From Caulobacteraceae bacterium (GTDB lineage: Bacteria; Pseudomonadota; Alphaproteobacteria; Caulobacterales; Aquidulcibacteraceae), in assembly GCA_009773335.1 (NCBI GenBank), contig WRPF01000014.1, positions 3,549 through 61,330 on the forward strand: 57,782 nt of DNA. The letters are read 5' to 3'. The notes beneath the pieces were generated by a model. The model was given only the letters and a program-made list of their open reading frames with translations. It did no database searches and was not told the origin of the DNA. Position numbers and translations under genes: made by a program. This document shows, in pieces, positions 18,662 to 27,132 of the stretch. Numbering within the stretch: the first letter of the stretch is position 1; each line of letters starts with the position of its first letter.

Positions 18662-18901
18662 GGAAAGGGGCTCGTCCCGCTAGTTCCGGGCCGTTTGAAG
18701 CGGGGATCGGCTTCGGGCGGTAGCTGCCTAACGAAGGAAACCTCGCGCCAATCGTGACTGACGACTCCCGCATGCCAGCGTTGGGGCAAGACGTGAGGAG
18801 GAAGGGTTGGCGACGACTCGGCGTAGAGTACAAAATATAGACCCGCGCCAAGAACTCGTCCGCCCATAATGCATTGAAAGAGATCATATATTACGTCTCT
18901 G

Positions 18902-18938
18902 TGGACGAAAATAGGAGTGTGAGTTGAATTTTCGTCCA
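18902..18938. promoter_or_regulatory. 11-bp inverted repeat, candidate ietAS operator 1
   Basis: Arms 18902-18912 (TGGACGAAAAT) and 18928-18938 are perfectly complementary with a 15-base spacer. The arm centres lie 26 bases apart, suiting a dimeric repressor on one face of the helix. Located 40-77 bases before the ietA start. Confidence 0.6.
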
Positions 18939-18951
18939 GTTCGGCCTATGT

Positions 18952-18966
18952 TCCCGTTGAACGGGA
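18952..18966. promoter_or_regulatory. 15-bp palindrome overlapping the ietA ribosome site
   Basis: TCCCGTT-G-AACGGGA is a perfect odd palindrome. Its right arm contains the only Shine-Dalgarno-like element (GGGAG) before the ATG at 18979, so a bound protein or an RNA hairpin here would directly limit ietA translation. Confidence 0.6.
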
Positions 18967-18978
18967 GCATAACTGGCT

Positions 18979-20103
18979 ATGACGACGAAAAGGCCTGCCG
19001 GAATTGACGACGATCTCATCCAGTTGGCGCGCTTGGCGCTGGCGGGGCGTCCTCAGGATGTGCAGGCGTTTGTTCACCGCGTCGCGCGCCGCCATCGCGC
19101 CGATCGACCTGAACTTGCCGACGCTCTAGCCGAGTTGCTGCGTGAATCGCCCACGCGCGCTTCGCCGCTCAGGCGCGCGAGCGAAACGCCGTTGCCGGTC
19201 GATCTCGACACCCGCCTTCATCTCATGCGCGTCGAGGACGAGCCCTTCCTCACGCACGAGCCCATCTTCGCGCCCGCCGTTGCACGTGGCCTGGAGCAAT
19301 TGATCCTTGAACGCGGTAGGCCGGACGAATTGCTGCGCGCCGGCCTGCATCCAACCAGAAGCGCGCTCTTCATCGGGCCGCCGGGCGTCGGCAAGACGCT
19401 TGCGGCGCGCTATTTGGCGCGCGAACTCCGTCGTCCGCTTCTGATCCTCGATCTGGCCGCGGTGATGAGCAGCTATCTGGGTCGCACCGGCAATAACGTC
19501 CGGCTCGTCCTGGACTATGCCAAGAGCGTCAATTGCGTGCTGCTACTCGATGAGCTCGACGCCATCGCCAAGCGGCGCGACGACGGGGGTGAAATTGGCG
19601 AGCTCAAACGTCTTGTCACCGTGCTCATTCAACAGATCGACGACTGGCCGCCATCGGGCCTGTTGATCGCGGCGTCCAACCATGCTGGCTTGCTGGATCC
19701 CGCGATTTGGCGGCGGTTCGAGCTTACGCTTGAGTTTCCCCTGCCAAATCGCGAGGCGGTTGACGCCTTCGCCCGCGCCGCCTTGGCTCCGCATATGAAA
19801 GAAGCGGATGCATGGGCGCACATTCTCTCGATTGCACTCGACGGCAAGCCGTTCAGCGAGATCGAGCGGGTGATCGTTTCGGCGCGGCGGAACGCGGCGT
19901 TAAACGGTGCACTGCTGCCGCAGGAATTGGCCAAGGCGCTCGACGTCGATGCTCTCCCCAAGAGCGCGCGGATCGAACTCGCCAACAAGCTGATCGATGC
20001 CGACGCCGTGTCGCAGCGCCAGGCAAGCGAAATCACCGGCATTGCCCGGGACACGATCCGCACACACCGCCGCGATGGCGATAGAGGCGGGGACCGCGCA
20101 TGA
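18979..20103 (+). CDS. ietA: IetA-like AAA ATPase (antitoxin partner of subtilase)
   Basis: 374 residues. An AAA+ module occupies about residues 125-310: Walker A GPPGVGKT (Lys139), Walker B LLLDELD (Asp191-Glu192), sensor-1 ASNH and a WRRFE arginine finger (Arg245/246). The C-terminus (about 344-366, VSQRQASEITGIARDTIRTHRR) looks like a helix-turn-helix. In pTiC58, ietA (AAA ATPase, antidote) and ietS (subtilisin-like protease, toxin) form a plasmid stability and incompatibility system, and the pair is also catalogued as a phage-defence system. The stop overlaps the ietS start by 4 bases. The function is by homology of the gene pair; the HTH reading is mine. Confidence 0.88.
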   Translation: MTTKRPAGIDDDLIQLARLALAGRPQDVQAFVHRVARRHRADRPELADALAELLRESPTRASPLRRASETPLPVDLDTRLHLMRVEDEPFLTHEPIFAPAVARGLEQLILERGRPDELLRAGLHPTRSALFIGPPGVGKTLAARYLARELRRPLLILDLAAVMSSYLGRTGNNVRLVLDYAKSVNCVLLLDELDAIAKRRDDGGEIGELKRLVTVLIQQIDDWPPSGLLIAASNHAGLLDPAIWRRFELTLEFPLPNREAVDAFARAALAPHMKEADAWAHILSIALDGKPFSEIERVIVSARRNAALNGALLPQELAKALDVDALPKSARIELANKLIDADAVSQRQASEITGIARDTIRTHRRDGDRGGDRA

Positions 20104-22322
20104 CCAAGCGGAATTTCCTCCTCGGCAAGGGCGAGCGGCTGACCTCGGATGTAACGGTTCGCACAGGCCCGCCGGATAAGCAGCCGCCTTACACGTTCAT
20201 TGAGGCCCGCACCCGTTTGGCGCCAATGGTCTCGAAAGCGGTGAGGGCGATCGACGCGTTGCCGCCGGAAGCGTGTCCGCAAGACAACGCGATCGCCACG
20301 ATCACGCTCAATCCGGAATACATCGCCAAAACTTTCTTCCCGCACGAATTACTCAGTGCAATTGGGTTGCAATCGGTCGGCTCGCGGCCGCGGCGCGTCC
20401 TTCCCGAAAAGCGCAGTCGCGACCGCGAACCTATCGAGGCTCTCACCACCGAGCTCTTCGTCATGGGCAAGCGCAGCGCGTTCCGGAATTGGAGCGCGCA
20501 ATTGCCAAACTGGGCGAGCGCGGCGCGCGGCGCCAAGGACCTTGTTGCGATTGAAGCCGTGGCTGCGCCGACCGAGAAGCAGAAGATCAAGGGCGGGCTG
20601 CCGAAGGCCGGCGACATGGTGTTCGAGGTGGTGTTGCACACCGACGCGCTAGCCGGCGAAGCCAATATCTTGCCGTCGTTTGAAGAATACCTCGAAACTC
20701 TGGGAATCGAGCACGCCCTCGATCGGCGCTTCTACGCCGGGGGCCTCTGCTTCGTTGAACTGGAAGCGCCCGCCGAGCGCGCAGCCGACATCGCCAGGTT
20801 CTCGATCGTGCGCGCGCTGCGCGAGATGCCGCGGCTGCGAATGTTGCGCCCGACCATCCGCGCGTCGAGCGTGCCTGGCCTTGCGATCACGCTACCTTCT
20901 GAAGGGCCCATCGCGCCCAAGATCCGCGTCGCGGTGTTCGACGGCGGTCTGCCCAACAACCATCCTCTAACCGCATGGGCGACGCCGATCGCCGGTGCAG
21001 GCGTTGGGGCGCCTGTCGAGGAGTATCTCGAACACGGCGTCAGCGTCACCTCCGCGTTGCTGTTTGGGCACATCGACCCGACGAAGCCCGTGCCGCAGCC
21101 CTACGCGCCGATCGATCACTATCGCGTGCTCGACGACGCACCGGGCCAAAACCCGCGCGAACTCTACGAGGTTCTGGCGCGCATCAAGCACGTGCTCGAC
21201 ACGCGCGATTACGACTTTGTCAATTTGAGCCTGGGGCCGCGTCTGCCGATCGAGGACGATGACGTGCACGCCTGGACCGCGGTGCTCGACGAGAATCTGG
21301 CAAAGAAGGACATTTTGGTCTCGATCGCGGTTGGCAATGACGGCGAGGGCGATGCGCTGCTCGGGCTCAATCGCGTGCAAGTGCCCGCCGATTGCGTCAA
21401 CGCGCTTGCGTTCGGTGCCTGCGACACGCCCGAGGCCGCCTGGCAGCGCGCGCCTTATAGTTCGGTGGGCCCGGGGCGTAGCCCCGGCCTTATCAAGCCG
21501 GATCTGGTAGAATTCGGTGGTTCGGTACAACGGCCGTTTCTGGTTGTCGGCCACACGCAGCCCACGACGCTGACGCCGACGGGCGGCACGTCGTTCGCTT
21601 CACCGAGCGGTTTGCGCCAAGGCATTGGCGTCCGTGCTCATTTCGGCGACGACATCGGGCTTCTTGCCATCCGCGCGTTGCTGGTCCACGCGTCCGAGCC
21701 GAGCGAACTCGAACGCGGGGAAGTCGGCTGGGGCCGCGTAGCGCGCAGCCTCGACGACATCGTGCTCTGCGACGACGATTGCGTACGCGTCGTCTACCAG
21801 GGCGCGATCTCGCCCGCGAAATATACGCGCGCGGCGATCCCGATGCCGGCCGGCGAAGTTCAGGGTAAGGTTACGATCACAGCTACGCTTTGCTACGCCA
21901 CCGCTGTCGATCCCCATCATCCGGGCAATTACACGCGAGCGGGTCTGGAGGCGACGTTCCGGCCTCATTCGGAGAAGCGCAAGAAGGGCGATCAAATCCA
22001 CGCCGACAGCGCAAGCTTCTTCGGCAAGTCGCGGCGTGCCCAGACCGAAGAGGAGCTCCGCCGCGACGCTTGGAAGTGGGAGAATTGCCAACACGCCGAC
22101 GTGACATTCCTGGGCCGCAGCCTCCGGAATCCGGTGTTCGACATCCATTACAACGCTCGACTCGAAGGCCATGGCCACGCGCCGGCGGAGAAGCTGCGCT
22201 ACGCGCTCATCATCACCGTCAAGGCCAAGCGCGTAGCCGATCTCTATGATCAGATTGTTCGGCGCTATGCGACGCAGCTCGAGGCGCTACGTCCCGTCAT
22301 CGACATCCCGGTGCGGACCTGA
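20100..22322 (+). CDS. ietS: IetS-like subtilase (S8 family), toxin/effector of IetAS
   Basis: 740 residues without a signal peptide, so cytoplasmic. The S8 catalytic set is complete: Asp281 (VAVFDGG), His312 (EHGVSVTSAL), oxyanion Asn413 (AVGNDGEG) and Ser498 (GGTSFASP). An N-terminal ~260-residue region and a C-terminal ~200-residue region flank the protease and have no domain I recognise. The gene is coupled to ietA by ATGA. The family toxin is restrained by its ATPase partner; the proteolytic target is unknown. Position beside the attachment site fits a stability or defence module at the element tip. Confidence 0.88.
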   Translation: MTKRNFLLGKGERLTSDVTVRTGPPDKQPPYTFIEARTRLAPMVSKAVRAIDALPPEACPQDNAIATITLNPEYIAKTFFPHELLSAIGLQSVGSRPRRVLPEKRSRDREPIEALTTELFVMGKRSAFRNWSAQLPNWASAARGAKDLVAIEAVAAPTEKQKIKGGLPKAGDMVFEVVLHTDALAGEANILPSFEEYLETLGIEHALDRRFYAGGLCFVELEAPAERAADIARFSIVRALREMPRLRMLRPTIRASSVPGLAITLPSEGPIAPKIRVAVFDGGLPNNHPLTAWATPIAGAGVGAPVEEYLEHGVSVTSALLFGHIDPTKPVPQPYAPIDHYRVLDDAPGQNPRELYEVLARIKHVLDTRDYDFVNLSLGPRLPIEDDDVHAWTAVLDENLAKKDILVSIAVGNDGEGDALLGLNRVQVPADCVNALAFGACDTPEAAWQRAPYSSVGPGRSPGLIKPDLVEFGGSVQRPFLVVGHTQPTTLTPTGGTSFASPSGLRQGIGVRAHFGDDIGLLAIRALLVHASEPSELERGEVGWGRVARSLDDIVLCDDDCVRVVYQGAISPAKYTRAAIPMPAGEVQGKVTITATLCYATAVDPHHPGNYTRAGLEATFRPHSEKRKKGDQIHADSASFFGKSRRAQTEEELRRDAWKWENCQHADVTFLGRSLRNPVFDIHYNARLEGHGHAPAEKLRYALIITVKAKRVADLYDQIVRRYATQLEALRPVIDIPVRT

Positions 22323-22586
22323 GGCAAAAACCGTCAATGGCCGCAAAGTCTTCCGTCTCTCGAGCGTGTGGCGGCCTTTGCTTGTCTCACGCCTGTTCTA
22401 ATGTCGTTCGACGAAGCCAAGCGCGCCAGTGCCGCGGATTGCGACGGTTTGAGGCGGTGTGAGATAGTAGATTTTTTCGCGACGCGGCAGATGTTGTTGG
22501 GAGCTGAGACGGGGTAGATGTGGGGGTATGCCGGGCCCACCGCGTGGCATAACTAACCGATATTGCTGGAAAAAATACTTAGTTAT
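22323..22586. other. Non-coding element end between ietS and the attachment core
   Basis: No gene is supported. The stretch contains short inverted repeats (TATGCC/GGCATA around 22527-22551, and the 9-bp pair at 22548-22587), as expected for integrase and excision-factor binding DNA at the end of an integrative element. Confidence 0.5.
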
Positions 22587-22587
22587 G
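22548..22587. repeat. 9-bp inverted repeat beside the att core (integrase-site candidate)
   Basis: CATAACTAA (22548-22556) and TTAGTTATG (22579-22587) are perfect inverse copies separated by 22 bases, and the second arm abuts the tRNA-like core. Tyrosine integrases bind such inverted sites around their crossover region. Confidence 0.55.
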
Positions 22588-22606
22588 AATCCCTGCGTCT
22601 CCGCCA
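22587..22606 (+). other. attR: duplicated 3' end of a tRNA-Ser gene
   Basis: The 20 bases read as the end of a tRNA: GAAT (T-loop end), CCCTG (T-stem strand), CGTCTCC (7-base acceptor strand), G discriminator, CCA. The bases before it (TTAGTTAT) do not continue a tRNA, so this is a fragment, not a gene. Because CCA points right, the complete tRNA should lie on the far left end of the element, outside this window. This marks the element/chromosome boundary. Confidence 0.75.
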
Positions 22607-22641
22607 TACGCGTCTGGAACGGCATCGAGGGTGGGCGAGCG

Positions 22642-23871
22642 ATGCCGCAAGCATATATCGGGGTGGCAGGCGTCGCGGCGATCCTGGTGATCGGCGTCAT
22701 TTTCTCCACCAACCGGCGCAGCATCAGGCTCAGGGTTGTGGGCGCTGCGTTCGCTTTGCAGATCGCGATGGCGTTCCTCGCGCTTTCGCTGCCGGCGGGA
22801 CGTGCGGTGCTCGGGGCGATGTCCGGCGGCGTGCAGGCGATCATCGACTATTCCGGCGCGGGCATCGCCATGGTCTTCGGGCCGCTCGCCGACACCGACA
22901 AGGTCGGTTTCAGCTTCGCGCTCAATGTGCTGCCGATTATCATTTTCTTCTCGGCGCTCATGTCGGTGCTTTATCATGTCGGCGTGATGCAGCGCGTCGT
23001 GGCGTGGGCCGGCGGGGCGCTCAGGTTCGTCGTCGGCACGGGCCGCGTGGAATCGCTGGTCGCGGCGGCGAACGTATTTCTCGGGCAGACCGAAGCACCG
23101 CTCGTGGTGAAGCCCTACATCCGCGGGCTCACGCAGCCGCAGCTCTTCACCGTGATGACCACCGGCATGGCGTCGGTCTCCGGCAGCGTGCTGGCCGCCT
23201 ATGCGCAGATGGGCATCAGCATCGAATACCTGTTGGCGGCATGCTTCATGTCGGCGCCCGGCGGTCTGCTGATGGCCAAGCTCATCATGCCGGACGATCG
23301 CGCCGCCGCCGCGGACAAGGACGTGGTCGTTGCTGACGAGACGGAGGAGCGGCACTCCAACGTGATCATGGCTGCGGCCGTCGGCGCGCAGGACGGGCTG
23401 AAGCTCGCGGTGTCGATCGCCGGCATGCTGATCGCCTTCGTGTCGCTGATCGCGCTGGTCAACGGCCTGCTCGGCATGGCCGGCGCTGCGGCAGGCGTCG
23501 AAGATCTGACGATGCAGAAGATCCTCGGCTTCGTCTTTTCACCGCTGATGTTCCTGCTCAACATTCCATGGAGCGAGGCGCAGGCGGCCGGCGGCATCTT
23601 CGGTGAAAAGCTGGTGCTGAACGAATTCGTCGCCTTCGCGAGCCTCGGGCAGATGACCGATACGCTGAGCCCGCGCACGGTGGCGGTCCTGACATTCGCA
23701 CTCTGCGGCTTCGCCAACATCAGCTCGATCGCCATCCAGCTCGGCGCCCTGGGCACGCTGGCGCCGGAGCGGATGCCGCAGATCGCAAAGTACGGATTTC
23801 ACGTCGTGCTCGCCGGCTCGCTCTCGAATCTCATGAGCGCGGCGCTGGCCGGACTCGTCGTGCAGCCATAG
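22642..23871 (+). CDS. nupC: Concentrative nucleoside transporter, NupC family
   Basis: 409 residues from the ATG at 22642 (MPQAYIGVAG). Upstream in-frame starts would translate the attachment core itself, so they are unlikely native starts. About ten hydrophobic helices with the CNT signatures FLGQTEAPLVVKPYI and GMASVSGSVLAAYAQMG. It imports nucleosides with protons or sodium. It leads a unit with nucleoside hydrolase (10-base gap) and ribokinase, a simple salvage pathway. Integration of the element has replaced everything more than ~35 bases upstream, so its native promoter may be lost or altered. Confidence 0.92.
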   Translation: MPQAYIGVAGVAAILVIGVIFSTNRRSIRLRVVGAAFALQIAMAFLALSLPAGRAVLGAMSGGVQAIIDYSGAGIAMVFGPLADTDKVGFSFALNVLPIIIFFSALMSVLYHVGVMQRVVAWAGGALRFVVGTGRVESLVAAANVFLGQTEAPLVVKPYIRGLTQPQLFTVMTTGMASVSGSVLAAYAQMGISIEYLLAACFMSAPGGLLMAKLIMPDDRAAAADKDVVVADETEERHSNVIMAAAVGAQDGLKLAVSIAGMLIAFVSLIALVNGLLGMAGAAAGVEDLTMQKILGFVFSPLMFLLNIPWSEAQAAGGIFGEKLVLNEFVAFASLGQMTDTLSPRTVAVLTFALCGFANISSIAIQLGALGTLAPERMPQIAKYGFHVVLAGSLSNLMSAALAGLVVQP

Positions 23872-23881
23872 AAGCAAGACC

Positions 23882-24814
23882 ATGACCGCACGCCCCCTCA
23901 TCATCGATTGCGATCCAGGTGTGGATGACGCCATCGCGCTCTTCCTGGCCTTCGCCTCGCCCGATGCGCTGGACGTGCGCGCGATCACCACGGTTGCCGG
24001 AAATGTCGGCGGCGCGCTGACGGCGCGCAACGCCCGCCTCATCCGTGAGCTCGCAGGGCGTGCGGATGTGCCGGTGTATGCGGGGTGTGAGCGACCGATG
24101 GTGCGCGCGCCGGTCGACGCCGGGGACTTCCACGGCGAAAGCGGCCTCGGAAACCTGCCGGTGTTTGAACCGTCCGCGCCGCAGGAACAGATGCACGCCG
24201 TGATGTTCCTCATCGAGGCGCTGATGGCGGCGCCGACGAAGTCCGTAACGCTCGCGATCACTGGGCCGATGACCAACGTCGCGATGGCGTTTGTGCTGGC
24301 GCCGCAGCTTGCCGGGCGGGTCGCCGAGATCGTGGTCATGGGCGGCGCGCGTGCGGAAGGCGGCAACATCACCTCTTCCGCCGAATACAACATCTACGCC
24401 GACCCGCACGCCGCGCACGTGGTGTTTTCTTCGGGCGCGCCGATCGTCGCGTTCGGCCTCGACGTCACGCACCAGGTGCGCTCCACGCCGGCGCGCATCG
24501 ACGCCATCCGCGCCATCGGTACGCCCGCCTCGCGCGCGAGCGCCGATCTGCTGGAGTTCTCGGCAGGCGTGGAACGCAACATCCCCGGCGTCAGCGGCGC
24601 GCCGCTGCACGACCCGTGCACGATCGCGTATCTCCTGAGTCCGAACCTCTTTCGCCTTGCACCTTGCGCCATCGTGGTCGAGACCGGCGAGGGCGTAGCC
24701 TTGGGCCACACCTCGGTGGAACTGCGCGACATGGAATTTTCGTCAATGCGTTGGGCGACCCATGCGGACGACGAAGGCGTCTTCGCCCTGTTGCTTGAAA
24801 GACTGCGTGCATGA
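23882..24814 (+). CDS. Nucleoside hydrolase (IUNH family)
   Basis: 310 residues, cleaving ribonucleosides to base and ribose. The calcium-binding DxDPGxDD motif is at residues 9-16 (DCDPGVDD), with a conserved GPMTNVAMAF and the C-terminal HDPCTIAYLL active-site loop. Length matches the family. Overlaps the ribokinase start by 4 bases, tying hydrolysis to ribose phosphorylation. Purine versus pyrimidine preference cannot be judged. Confidence 0.92.
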   Translation: MTARPLIIDCDPGVDDAIALFLAFASPDALDVRAITTVAGNVGGALTARNARLIRELAGRADVPVYAGCERPMVRAPVDAGDFHGESGLGNLPVFEPSAPQEQMHAVMFLIEALMAAPTKSVTLAITGPMTNVAMAFVLAPQLAGRVAEIVVMGGARAEGGNITSSAEYNIYADPHAAHVVFSSGAPIVAFGLDVTHQVRSTPARIDAIRAIGTPASRASADLLEFSAGVERNIPGVSGAPLHDPCTIAYLLSPNLFRLAPCAIVVETGEGVALGHTSVELRDMEFSSMRWATHADDEGVFALLLERLRA

Positions 24815-25671
24815 GCACGCCCCGCATCCTCGTCGTCGGGTCCGTCAATCTCGACTTCGTCGCGACGGCGGCGAAATTGCCCGCGCCCGGTGAGACCGTC
24901 ACCGGCGCGACGCTGGCGCGCCATCCGGGCGGCAAGGGCGCCAATCAGGCTCTGGCGGCGCGACGCCTCGGCGCGGAAGTCGCGCTCGCCGCGCGTGTCG
25001 GTCGCGATGCGATGGCTGATGAGGCGCTGGCGCTGTTGCGCGCCGGCGGCGTGGATCTTTCCGCGTGCGCCGTCGACGATGCTGCGGCGACGGGTGTTGC
25101 GCTCATCGCGGTGGCGGCGGACGGCGAGAACCAGATCGTCGTGGCGCCCGGCGCAAATGCGGCATTCTCGCGGGCGCATCTCGCCGTGTCTGCAAACGAC
25201 GCCGTGATCTGCCAGCTCGAAATCCCGATGGACACCGTGCTCGCGGTCGCGGAGCGCGCGGCGGGGCTCTTCTGCATCAACTTGGCGCCGTCCGCGTCGA
25301 CGCCGGACGCCATCTTCGCGCGCGCCGATCTCGTGGTCGTCAACGAGGGCGAGGCGATGTTCCAGGGCGCGGCGCTGAACAGGACGCCGGGGCTTGTGGC
25401 GGTGACCGAAGGCGCCCGGGGGGCAGCTCTTTACCGGGGCGGCGTGGAGATCGCGCGCGCGTCGCCGCCGTCGGTGAAGGTCGTCGACACGACCGGCGCA
25501 GGCGATGCGTTCGTGGGCGCGTTGGTGATGGCGTTGCTTGAGAAGCAACCGCCGGAACAGGCGCTGCGCTTTGCGTGTGCAGCGGGCGCGCTTGCAGCCA
25601 CGAAGCCCGGCGCCCAACCCTCGTTGCCCTTGCGGGATGCGGTGGATCGTCTCCTTGCTGGAGCCGCGTAG
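24811..25671 (+). CDS. rbsK: Ribokinase
   Basis: 286 residues of the PfkB/ribokinase family, phosphorylating ribose to ribose-5-phosphate. Signature 1 GGKGANQALAARRLG is near residue 40, and signature 2 DTTGAGDAFVGAL has catalytic Asp232. The partner genes upstream (nupC, nucleoside hydrolase) make ribose from imported nucleosides the likely substrate. Confidence 0.92.
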   Translation: MSTPRILVVGSVNLDFVATAAKLPAPGETVTGATLARHPGGKGANQALAARRLGAEVALAARVGRDAMADEALALLRAGGVDLSACAVDDAAATGVALIAVAADGENQIVVAPGANAAFSRAHLAVSANDAVICQLEIPMDTVLAVAERAAGLFCINLAPSASTPDAIFARADLVVVNEGEAMFQGAALNRTPGLVAVTEGARGAALYRGGVEIARASPPSVKVVDTTGAGDAFVGALVMALLEKQPPEQALRFACAAGALAATKPGAQPSLPLRDAVDRLLAGAA

Positions 25672-25731
25672 GGAGCACTCGCACGCCGCCCGACGCTCGG
25701 TTAGTGTCCGGGAAACCGAGGAGAAGCACTC

Positions 25732-26880
25732 ATGGCGCTCGACGCAGCCACCCGCGCAGAATTCGTACTGCAGGTTCGCCGCTTTGCGGAGGAGCGTTTG
25801 CGGCCGATCGAGGCGAAAGTCTCCGAGGATGACGCGATCCCCGAGGACGTGATCGCCGACATGAAGGCGCTCGGACTTTATGGGCTGTCGATCCCCGAGG
25901 AGTTCGGCGGTCTCGGTTGTTCGATGGAAGACGAAGTCTCCGTGGTGTTCGAACTTGGCCGTGTATCGCCGGCGTTCCGGTCTGCGTTCGGCACCAATGT
26001 CGGCATCGGCGCGCAGGGGCTGGTGATGTTTGGCACGCCCGAACAGAAGGCGAAGTATCTTCCGGGCGTGGCGTCGGGAGAGATCGTCACGAGCTTCGCG
26101 CTCACTGAGGCGGAGGCGGGATCGGATTCCGCCAGCGTCCGCACAACAGCTCTCCGGGATGGCGAAGGCTACGTGCTCAAGGGCTCGAAACGCTACATCA
26201 CCAACGCGAACCGGGCGCAGCTGTTCACGGTCATGGCTCGCACCGATCCTGAGAAGAAGGGCGGCTCCGGCGTGTCCGCGTTTCTCGTGCCGCGCGACCT
26301 GAAAGGTATCTCGATCGGCAAGCCCGAGAAGAAAATGGGCCAGCAGGGCGCCCACATATGCGACGTCAATTTTGATGACGTGCGGCTGACGAAAGACATG
26401 CTGCTCGGGAACGAAGGCGAGGGCTTCAAGGTCGCGATGCAGGTGCTGGATCGCGGGCGCCTCCACATTTCGGCGCTCTGCGTCGGCGTCGCCGAACGGC
26501 TGATCGCCGATTGCGTGGCGTATGCGGGCGAGCGCAAGCAGTTCGGCCAGACGTTGTCGAGCTTCCAGATGATCCAGGCGCAGCTCGCCGACAGCCGGAC
26601 GGAATCCTACGCGGCGCGCTGCATGGTTCTGGATGCGTCCCGTCGCCGTGATGCGGGTGAAAACGTCACCATGCTGGCGTCGTGCGCGAAACTGTTCGCT
26701 TCCGAGATGGTCGGCCGCGTCGCGGACCGCGCCGTGCAGATTTTCGGCGGCGCGGGTTACGTGGCGGACTACGGCATCGAGCGCTTCTATCGCGATGTGC
26801 GCATCTTCCGCATCTACGAAGGCACGAGCGAAATTCAACGGACGATCATCGCCCGTGAGATGATGAAGGCGGGCGGCTGA
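25732..26880 (+). CDS. Acyl-CoA dehydrogenase
   Basis: 382 residues, an FAD enzyme that makes the alpha-beta double bond in acyl-CoAs. It shows the FALTEAEAGSDSASVRTTA FAD/substrate segment, ITNAN, and the C-terminal RIYEGTSEIQR with Glu363 at the usual catalytic-base position of short/medium-chain enzymes. A good ribosome site (GAGGAGAAG) precedes the ATG. Chain-length specificity is unknown. Confidence 0.93.
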   Translation: MALDAATRAEFVLQVRRFAEERLRPIEAKVSEDDAIPEDVIADMKALGLYGLSIPEEFGGLGCSMEDEVSVVFELGRVSPAFRSAFGTNVGIGAQGLVMFGTPEQKAKYLPGVASGEIVTSFALTEAEAGSDSASVRTTALRDGEGYVLKGSKRYITNANRAQLFTVMARTDPEKKGGSGVSAFLVPRDLKGISIGKPEKKMGQQGAHICDVNFDDVRLTKDMLLGNEGEGFKVAMQVLDRGRLHISALCVGVAERLIADCVAYAGERKQFGQTLSSFQMIQAQLADSRTESYAARCMVLDASRRRDAGENVTMLASCAKLFASEMVGRVADRAVQIFGGAGYVADYGIERFYRDVRIFRIYEGTSEIQRTIIAREMMKAGG

Positions 26881-26886
26881 GCTGAA

Positions 26887-27132
26887 ATGAGCGTCGACGA
26901 CGCAATACTCGCACTGGCCGCCGAACGTGGCGTTGCAAGTTCGATCTCGCCCGAGGACGCCGCGCGCGCGGTGGACAGCGAAAACTGGCGCAAGCGCATG
27001 GGCGAGGTGCGGGACGCCGCCGTGCGTCTCGCGAAGGCGGGTCGCATCGTGATCCTGCGCAAGGGCAAGCCCGTTGATCCGGAGAACTTCAAGGGCGTTA
27101 TCCGGCTGCGCATCGTCGATGGCGAAGTCTGA
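26887..27132 (+). CDS. DUF3253-like small protein
   Basis: 81 residues. The pattern DAILALAAERG...SISPEDAARAV...NWRKRMGEVRDAAVRLAKAGRIVILRKGKPVDPENFKGVIRLRI resembles DUF3253, a winged-helix-like family of unknown role. It starts 6 bases after the acyl-CoA dehydrogenase stop and overlaps the next gene by 14 bases, so the three are likely cotranscribed. Confidence 0.8.
   Translation: MSVDDAILALAAERGVASSISPEDAARAVDSENWRKRMGEVRDAAVRLAKAGRIVILRKGKPVDPENFKGVIRLRIVDGEV

Larger units (their letters stand above)
18662..18978. other. 317-bp intergenic region upstream of ietA
   Basis: No convincing gene. Short frames on both strands lack a ribosome site. The right half becomes AT-rich (18830-18900) and carries the two inverted repeats annotated separately, so it is the likely ietAS promoter/operator region. 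Confidence 0.6.
6876..22606 (+). mobile_element. Integrative conjugative element segment (Trb-type transfer module, IetAS, attR)
   Basis: A continuous plus-strand run carries traG, a CopG-like gene, trbB, C, D, E, J, L, F, G, I, an HTH gene and ietAS. It ends at a tRNA-Ser 3'-end duplicate (22587-22606), after which chromosomal metabolism genes begin. The left boundary shown is only the start of the recognisable transfer module. No tRNA gene or integrase is seen in this window, so the true left end may lie beyond position 1, with the 1-6.9 kb genes as cargo, or may have been moved by rearrangement. Relaxase and primase are absent from this segment but present on the minus strand at 54-57.8 kb. 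Confidence 0.8.

Noticed and set aside
18603-18887. 94-residue minus-strand frame downstream of the HTH gene
   Set aside because: Overlaps the HTH gene end, has no ribosome site and no recognisable domain; both minus frames there are open only because of GC bias.
22528-22641. Longer nupC start using ATG at 22528 or 22585
   Set aside because: It would translate the attachment core and element DNA; MPQAYIGVAG at 22642 matches the expected CNT N-terminus.
24394-26838. 814-residue minus-strand open frame across nucleoside hydrolase, ribokinase and acyl-CoA dehydrogenase
   Set aside because: A GC-rich shadow frame of three well-identified plus-strand genes; Arg/His-rich composition without domains.
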